Shown here one piece after another: positions 28,328-34,068 of a stretch of DNA of 34,068 nt. A model generated the notes under the pieces. It worked only from the letters and a program-made list of their open reading frames with translations, did no database searches and was not told where the DNA came from. Within the stretch, counting starts at the first letter, position 1. Each line of letters begins with the position of its first letter. Source of the stretch: Chara braunii (lineage: Eukaryota; Streptophyta; Charophyceae; Charales; Characeae); assembly GCA_003427395.1 (NCBI GenBank), contig BFEA01000216.1, positions 1,472,667 through 1,506,734 on the forward strand. The letters are read 5' to 3'. Made by a program: the position numbers and the translations under genes.

Positions 28328-28960
28328 TCATGGCCATGTATACGCGTGCATGAGATTGGCCAAAGTCTTTTGCCAACCGAAGTCTCCCTCTGTATCATGG
28401 CATTCCCCTAGGATCAAACTGCGGATCTCTTCAAATAATAACCTCTCTGTAGTGCGGTACTCTAGCTCGGTCTCTGGGGCCTCCTTAACCTTCTTGAGGA
28501 GGTCACTATAGATAGGGTCCTGGGCATACGCTTGTCTAACTTTCTCTTGCAGGTCACGCCCTATGTCCAGATAGTGAACTATGGCTCCAAAGTAGTCTGA
28601 CCTCCTACTCAGAGCATCCGCAACTACATTGTACTTGCCCTTAACAGCCTTGAGCGAAAAGTCATACTGGTCTATCTCGGCGGCCCACCTAGTCAACTTA
28701 GGTGTCATCTTGGCCTGTGTCTTCAGCCATCTAAGTGTCTCATGGTCTCAATACACTTTGAACTGCCTCCCAAGCAGGTAATGCTTTCAGTGCTATGAAG
28801 TTTGCCTGAGAGCGTAGAGTTCCCTCTCATACGTCGAGGTAGCAACCTTCTCTGAGGGCATCCTCGCTGACATGAACTCTACGGGTCTGTAGCCATTGTC
28901 GTCATCCTGCTGTAACATGGCGCCTATACCATACTGACTCGCGTCCGTGGTGGGCTTCAA
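28328..28960 (-). pseudogene. Ty3/gypsy RNase H region
   Basis: This follows the RT. The RNase H start reads TDASQYGIGAMLQQ (about 28955-28914), then RPVEFMSARM and YERELYALRQ. A frameshift near 28790 and a TGA at 28748-28750 break the segment KHYLLGRQFKVY/DHETLRW. It continues WAAEIDQYDFSLKAVKGKYN and NVVADALSRR, typical of gypsy RNase H ends, then a tether with HDTEGDFGWQKTLANLMHAY leading into the integrase zinc finger. It degrades the RNA of the RNA-DNA hybrid in functional relatives. Confidence 0.85.
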
Positions 28961-30041
28961 CTTCTTTAGCGCAGACGTACAGTCTTTATCCCACTGCCAG
29001 ATTGTCTCTTTCTTGAGCAACCTGCGAAGGGGAACGGCGATAGTCGAGAAGCTCCTCACGAACTTCCTGTAATAGTTAGCTAGGCCTACGAACGACCACA
29101 ACTCTGTCATCGTGGGCGTCAACCAATCTCTAATCGCCTCTATCTTACTGTTCTCAGGCTTAATGCCATCTCCGTCTAACGCGTGGCCCAAGTATAGGAC
29201 TTGTGTCTTGGCCCACTCGCACTTCTTCGCATTGATCTTGAAGTTAGCTTCTCTCAACTTCTCCAAGACTTGCCTCAAACGACCCTGATGTTCCTGGAGG
29301 GTCCTACTGAAAACTAAGACGTCGTCTAGATACATTACGACAAATCTATCTAACCAAGGCCTAAACAGATCGCTCATACATTGTTGAAATGTCGTTGGCG
29401 CATTGGTCAGTCCAACGGGCATAACCATGAACTCATAATGCCCATATCTAGTCCGGAACGCAGTCTTGTACTGGTCATGAGGATGAACTTCCGAACTTTA
29501 AATTTATCTTGGAAAAATATTTGCAACCCTACACCCGATCTAAGAGATCGTCTATCATGGGCAGTGGTTCAGCATTCTTGACTGTGATAGCATTCAGACC
29601 CCTATAGTCTATACACATTCGCAACTCTCCTTCCTTCTTGGGGACAAATACAACTGGTGCTCCAAAAGGAGACGAACTGGGCCTAATACAACCCTTCTCA
29701 AGTAGCTCGTCTAGTTGCTTGCGCAGCTCCTCTAACTCTGTAGGGGACATCCTGTAGACTGCGCCCTTAGGAGTTTTACTGCCAGGCTCTATCTTTATCC
29801 TGTGCTGGATTGGCCGTGACACTATTCCTGTCGGCGGCTCTGTGAGATCTTTAAACTCCTCCAGCAGCTTGGCAATGGCTGGATCCGTGGAACTATCCTC
29901 TTCCTTAGGCTCAGTGACAGGCCTTACATACACTACGAAGACTTGATCCTCTAATTGCTCCTTTCTTACTAAACGAGCGAACGCGAGAGCACTGAGGCAG
30001 CAATGTGCCAAGGAGTTATCTACTCCAAACACATGAAACAA
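28960..30041 (-). pseudogene. Ty3/gypsy reverse transcriptase, catalytic Asp lost
   Basis: Fingers: [39 protein letters not shown] and [15 protein letters not shown], then [15 protein letters not shown] (29529-29531) stands where Gln is usual. Next comes FSKINLKF, where the family has Asp (usually FSKIDLKSGYHQI); the following SGYHQIRM part is missing through a small frameshifting deletion near 29490. The frame resumes HPHDQYKTAF, then VMPVGLTNAPTTFQ and the YLDD box (29321-29332, YLDDVLVFS), VLYLGHALDGDGIKPE and FVGLANYYRKFV. The lost first Asp, the stop and the deletion make it inactive. Confidence 0.88.
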
Positions 30042-30214
30042 ACGGGTTGTTTTAACTTGGCCTCACGGACTAGGGAGCCTACACTCATGCTCTCTTAAGT
30101 GGAGTGTGGCCCCTACTGCCTCTCCCCAGTCCATACCTAGGACTATGTCAAAGGAAGGTCGTCCTAAACGAGGAGAGTCAGGGAATGGAGAACTTTCTCC
30201 ACCTTCCCATCTTT

Positions 30215-30499
30215 CTATAGGCGGAAGTACTCATGGACTCCCTCTACATAGTCCTCAACATGCATAGTGTGGTTGTCTGCGAGGATACTAACTATGGGGT
30301 CTTCGAACTTCTGGACTTTCAATCCTAGCCTCGGCTTCTTCAGCGCTCTACGGCTAATATAACTACGGGTAGCCCCTGAATCTATAAGGGTCCCTACTCT
30401 ACTTCTGAAAACTTCTACATCCACTAGCACTAGCTGCCTTTTACTATCTTTCTTCATCTTGGCCCAGGTAGGCATCCTCTCCTTCAATTCCTCTTCCAC
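30215..30499 (-). pseudogene. Ty3/gypsy aspartic protease fragment
   Basis: The 94-residue frame contains GTLIDSGATRSYISRRAL, the retropepsin active-site loop Asp-Ser-Gly (30374-30382), followed by ILADNHTMHVEDYVEG. It lies between gag and RT, the normal place for the protease that cuts the polyprotein. The rest of the domain (30214-30042) is in broken frames. Upstream, 30500-30660 has no clear frame. Confidence 0.8.
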
Positions 30500-30663
30500 G
30501 CCTGTGAGGGACGTGCCTAGAGAGATGCTGACAAAAGCAGTCTCTCAACAGCTAACTAGGCACGGACCTGCAACCTCTGCCAAAGGCTCATGTGGCGTGG
30601 GAGTTTCCTGTACGCGCGCGCTCACTTCCCCACATGGCCAAATAGTAGGGGCAGTTGGGATCC

Positions 30664-32677
30664 CTATCGGCGGCTGCCTTTTGACTCCTGGGCAGCCCAA
30701 CGGGTCTGTCTATACTTACGACAACATTTTATAATATGGGCCAGATCACCACAATAGATGCACTGCCCCTGCTTCATACGTTGCTGCCACACTTTCCGGT
30801 CCAGGTCCAGATCTTCCCAAGGTCGGCCTTCTGGGCAACCCGGGTGCCAACCTCCTGACCTTTGAGGTGACCTTCCACCTCGTCGTTGTGGGGACCGACT
30901 GGGACCTTGGCGATTTGGCAGGGGACCTTGACCCCTACCTCCCGCTTGACGATTCCCTTGACCCCCAACCCCCTGTGCACCCAATCCTCGGCCTCCCATG
31001 GTCTGGCCCCTTTGGCCATGGCCGCCTCCTCTACCTTGCGGCCTCCCTCCAGCCGCGACAGCCGCATAGAACCTCCCCTGACCTACGCTACTGTCCTCCT
31101 CCTCGAGGCCCGACTCAATCTGACTGTAGGGGACCTCGTCAGTACCACCTTCGTCTAAGTAAGGATCAAATGATCCTTGGCCCTAACTTGGTCGGAGATG
31201 GTACGACCCTTCCACTTCTTTCCCTTGTTTAGGTCCTTATGCCAGAAAGTGGAAACTGGCACATACCTCGCCTCAAACAGGACCACCTCTCCACTCAACG
31301 CATCATACGTGATATTGGCCTGTTGGGTTTTGTCAAAGAAATGCCCTCATAAGGGCTCTGGCATGGCACGATAGAACAATTGGACCAGCTGGGTCTCAGT
31401 GACCCCATGGTCCGGGATGGCTACCAAGTTGTCCATAACAGCTTCGAGTGCTCTCGCACTCGTCCACTATCGCGAATGGATGGTTTGGAGCTTATCGGAG
31501 GCCCTGGCGCCCCTGGTGATGTCAGCAAACCTCTTGCGCAGGAATTTGAGGAAAGTGGCCAGGGGGGTAAGCCTCGAGTATGCGATCATATTGTGCTCGC
31601 AATCTGCGGCACGTGTGCGTGACCTGGCGAAGCTAGCTGCTTCGTCTTTTAAGGCATGGAAGGCGACGAGGACTTGTTCCTCAGGGGCGATATGTTGTAG
31701 ATACACATAAGTATTGACACTAGCCTCCCAGTTGTCAAAACTTTCAATCTTCTTCCTGCTATATGAATCTGGAAACTTAAGCTTTACTGGATCCTTGCGG
31801 GGACGCGTCGTGGCCTCTACTGTGGCCACCACTTTAGCGCTCTCAATAGCACCCGCGCAAAACTTGTCTACGCCATCCTTCAATCTTCTAATTTCGGACC
31901 CGACGTGGTGACCCACGTCGCTCGCAAACTCTCTTAACCCGGATCGCATTGCTTGCAGGGTCACCTCTTGGCCCTTACGGGCCTGGTGCTCCTCCAGCCA
32001 GGCCTCACTCAAAACTTCCAAGAAGCCCATCATCTTATCTAGTTTGGCAGAGACCTCTGCTTGGGCCTGTAGCTCCTGCCTGCCGGTTCGAACTCGCTCA
32101 ACCTCCCCGGCTATTCTGCTGACTTTTTCCCTCCTTCTCTTCTTTTCCCTCATCATCTTCAATTTTCACTCCAACTTCTCATCTTCTGTCGCCTGGCGTT
32201 CCAGGGGATCCTCTATCAACTCCAAGGCCCTGGCAAACACCTCCCTCTCCTCCTGCGGCACATATATAAATGTGCCTCTTCATCTTCTCCCAATGATAAA
32301 TTACCCACCCATTCACTAATCTTCCTTTCCCTTCATATGTCCTCCTCCTTCGTGCCACTTGCTTCTCCTCTCTCTTCTCCACGCCTTCTTTCAAGGGGCT
32401 CTTCTTCTTCTTCTTCCTTCTCCTCTGCTGCGGCTTCTTCCTCTGCAACCCTTCTTCTTTCCTCTTCCTCTCGCTGTATTTGCAGCATCTTCTCCTTCTG
32501 GAATTGTAGCATCTCTTCTTCTAATCTCTTCTTCTTCGCAGCCTGCTCCTTTGCAATGGCCTTTAACTTCGCATGCTTAAGGAGCTCCTTCTCCTTTTTC
32601 TCTCTCAAAAGGGCGGCAATCCGGGCCTGCTCGGCCTCGGAGGGGGCAATACTCTTCCCACTACGGGTGTCAACCAT
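30664..32677 (-). pseudogene. Ty3/gypsy gag (coiled coil, capsid, zinc knuckle)
   Basis: A plausible start is ATG 32677 (MVDTRSGKSIAPSEAEQ). The N-terminal 110 residues are a highly charged, Glu/Lys/Arg-rich coiled-coil-like region (KKKRLEEEMLQFQKEKML). Frames then change near 32330 and 32265, and a TGA (32166-32168) precedes a longer frame (32162-31467) with the capsid-like PVKLKFPDSYSRKKIESFDNW and FLKFLRKRFADITRGA. TAG (31467) and TGA (31347-31349) interrupt it; the same frame goes on (VMDNLVAIPDHGVTETQLVQ, YDALSGEVVLFEARYVP). The nucleocapsid zinc knuckle CIYCGDLAHIIKCC (CX2CX4HX4C) is at 30721-30762. It packages RNA in functional relatives. Confidence 0.82.
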
Positions 32678-33278
32678 GGTGATTGGTGCACAACCAGACA
32701 ATGATTCCACTCCTCACCACTTAGACTCTACTCCCCCTGACTAACACACCTATTGACTCAATCTAAGAACTTACAGAATCCGGACAGGATTCTATCAACT
32801 AAGGTCCCTCGCCTAGACCTACTCTAAGGCTGTCACTACAAGACTTGTTGCTGATCAGGAGGCATTTAAGGAGATCCCCCGTTACTCCTCAGGAATTATT
32901 TAACGTCGCAGACAGGACGACGCGATCAGCAGGTCTTCTCAACACTTAGACGACCTGTTGTGCAGCCCGCAACTCAGATTTTGGGCCTAGCGTGCCACAC
33001 CGAACAGCCCGCCGGTCAGTACCGGCCCTTGGGAGGGTTTGTGCCCTCCGGGACAGTCGAGTCGTCAGACACAGTCTTTAGCCCTGCTCACCCCGTGTGG
33101 GTTTGGTCAACAAGGCTCTATCCTTCATCCACAAAGTTCCTATCACCTGGACAGAAGAGACTCAATGCAGAAAGAAGAGACAAACAGACTTGACTGAGCA
33201 AGTACCACAGGGTGTGTGCATATCCATAGGGCCAGGGGATAGGTTGAGGGCTTGGCGAGATTATATCGGCTCCAGCTT
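32678..33278. other. Upstream flank or leader of the gypsy element
   Basis: No coding sequence recognised. A 5' LTR matching 26152-27094 should lie upstream of gag (higher coordinates), but I do not find its ends (TGCGATCAGACTCGC or GGTGAATATCGTTTCA) or an obvious tRNA primer-binding site here. The element may be 5' truncated, rearranged, or have a long leader running out of the window. Confidence 0.4.
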
Positions 33279-33422
33279 GGTCAAAATCATGGTCACCAGT
33301 CGTGGTCAACGCCTTGGTCAATGTTGCAGTCAACCTTCCGGTCAACTCTCGAACAACGCATGTCAACCCTGATCAACACCTGGTCAACGCCCGGTCGACT
33401 CTCTCGGTCAACGTCCGGTCAG
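33279..33422. repeat. Array of ~12 GGTCAA motifs, 10-13 bp spacing
   Basis: GGTCAA or close variants start at 33279, 33291, 33304, 33316, 33328, 33340, 33361, 33371, 33382, 33393, 33406 and 33417, with a decayed GAACAAC at 33351. On the minus strand each full copy reads TTGACC, the core of a WRKY W-box. The array could be a minisatellite or a cluster of transcription-factor sites; the latter is inferred. Confidence 0.75.
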
Positions 33423-33554
33423 CTATGGCTATCGGCTTCTCCTTCCTCACCACCCTTCTCCTTCCTTTCTCCCTACCTCGCCTCCTTTCTCTTCACCCGG
33501 ACTTTCATTTTCTCTTTTTTTTTTTTTGTCGTCTCTCCCTTCACCTCCTCGGCT

Positions 33555-33680
33555 ATGGCTTCCTTCACCCTCCTTGGTCTCCTCCTCTGTCCTCTCTCTC
33601 TCCCTCTTCGTTACTCCGTGGTCAAGCTCTGCAACTATGGCCGCCTCCTTCCTCGTGGGACTGCACGACAAACTTCAAAG
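33555..33680 (+). CDS. Possible first exon, uncertain
   Basis: A 42-codon open stretch from ATG 33555 starts MASFTLLGLLLCPLSLPL, hydrophobic like a signal peptide, and ends at AAG followed by GTAAGT, an excellent splice donor (33681). A (CT)n tract and CACCGTAG (33977-33985) downstream would make an acceptor. The next segment then reaches a stop (TAA) within four codons in phase, and the surrounding DNA is TC-rich low complexity, so this may be chance. Confidence 0.15.
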
Positions 33681-33706
33681 GTAAGTGACAACCAAACTTG
33701 TATCAC

Positions 33707-33709
<3 letters not shown>

Positions 33710-33754
<45 letters not shown>
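33710..33754. repeat. (CT)n microsatellite 1
   Basis: About 45 bases of uninterrupted CT dinucleotides. The preceding GGTAAGTGACAACCAAACTTGTAT resembles the sequence before the third tract (GGTAAGCCAATCTTGTATTG), suggesting a larger repeated unit of roughly 320 bp. Confidence 0.95.
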
Positions 33755-33757
<3 letters not shown>

Positions 33758-33799
33758 ATTGTTGTTACCGTATCACATAACTTACACCTGTGACGATCT

Positions 33800-33872
33800 A
33801 GTTGGGAAGTGAGAGCCATATACGAAGACGTTGTAGCCGTATTCTGGCGTAAGTGGCACCCACTTCCCAACT
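33800..33872. repeat. 12 bp inverted repeat between CT tracts
   Basis: AGTTGGGAAGTG (33800-33811) and CACTTCCCAACT (33861-33872) are exact reverse complements with a 49-base loop. Function unknown. Confidence 0.8.
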
Positions 33873-33921
33873 GTGTTGAAATGTGGGGTTCTTTGTGTAT
33901 TTGTTGTTCATATTGCCTTGC

Positions 33922-33923
<2 letters not shown>

Positions 33924-33978
<55 letters not shown>
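33924..33978. repeat. (CT)n microsatellite 2
   Basis: About 55 bases of CT dinucleotides, followed by CACCGTAG. Confidence 0.95.
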
Positions 33979-33981
<3 letters not shown>

Positions 33982-34027
33982 GTAGCGATGTCTTTAACGC
34001 AAGTACGTGGTAAGCCAATCTTGTATT

Positions 34028-34028
<1 letters not shown>

Positions 34029-34068
<40 letters not shown>
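34029..34068. repeat. (CT)n microsatellite 3, at window end
   Basis: CT dinucleotides run to the end of the window, so the true length is unknown. Confidence 0.95.

Noticed and set aside
30867-31232. Plus-strand ORFs antisense to gag
   Set aside because: Shadows of the minus-strand gag region; no recognisable domain and no supporting start or splice context.
32337-32744. Ser-rich plus-strand ORF of 135 codons
   Set aside because: Complement of the Glu/Lys-rich gag coiled-coil region.
32920-32935. GACGCGATCAGCAGG as a possible 5' LTR end
   Set aside because: It shares only GCGATCAG with the LTR end; the bases that follow do not match.
33241-33430. CRISPR-like regularly spaced repeats
   Set aside because: The GGTCAA units are 6-7 bp with ~5 bp between, far too short for a CRISPR array, and the window is eukaryotic.
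1-34068. Bacterial defence, toxin or phage-type operon
   Set aside because: No bacterial-type gene arrangement, ribosome-binding pattern or such domains; all strong protein matches are retrotransposon domains.

Overview
This is a eukaryotic, transposon-dominated window. I find no intact host gene, rRNA, tRNA, CRISPR array or bacterial-type operon that I can support. Almost all coding signal belongs to retrotransposons broken by stops, frameshifts, deletions and nested insertions. Two L1-type LINE copies share ORF1, endonuclease/RT and a 3' UTR, and there are parts of two more. A Ty3/gypsy-like LTR element carries a chromodomain-like integrase tail, and long simple repeats are frequent. The mix and the protein wording resemble repeat-rich streptophyte algal genomes (Chara is my guess from memory). 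That is an inference; the sequence does not prove a species.

Layout. 1-92: truncated T-rich short retroposon. 93-528 and 1434-1982: LINE-A (+ strand, RT and connection region), split by a solo LTR (529-1433) with a 4-5 bp target duplication. 1973-5750: LINE-B (- strand, ORF1 end, endonuclease, C-terminal zinc motif) whose RT core is deleted; it meets LINE-A tail to tail. 5760-6250: Q/N-rich coding fragment. 6240-7620: microsatellites and a tandem array of short T-tailed retroposons. About 7850-16710: LINE-C (+ strand): 5' leader, ORF1 (8426-10520), ORF2 (10592-16158), 3' UTR and A-rich tail, interrupted at 12706-14258 by a repeat-rich insertion containing an assembly gap. 16776-24484: a small element with ~27 bp terminal inverted repeats, into which LINE-D (- strand, 17105-24314, about 7.2 kb) inserted with a 13 bp target duplication. 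24500-26100: short dispersed, tandem and inverted repeats. 26152-32677: Ty3/gypsy element on the - strand (3' LTR, integrase, RNase H, RT, protease, gag). 32678-34068: its upstream flank, with a GGTCAA array and three long CT tracts; I could not find its 5' LTR.

How parts relate. In the LINEs, ORF1 is an RNA-binding protein with a zinc knuckle, and ORF2 supplies endonuclease, reverse transcriptase and a C-terminal zinc motif for target-primed reverse transcription. LINE-C and LINE-D share the 3' UTR that RT would recognise. The gypsy element has gag, protease, RT/RNase H and integrase in the standard order, and its LTR matches the solo LTR at 529-1433 in opposite orientation. None of the copies looks able to move on its own.

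I looked for an undescribed functional system and did not find one. The most interesting material is structural: dateable nested insertions, precise internal deletions in RT domains, an integrase stop codon at the LTR boundary, and several unclassified repeat families.
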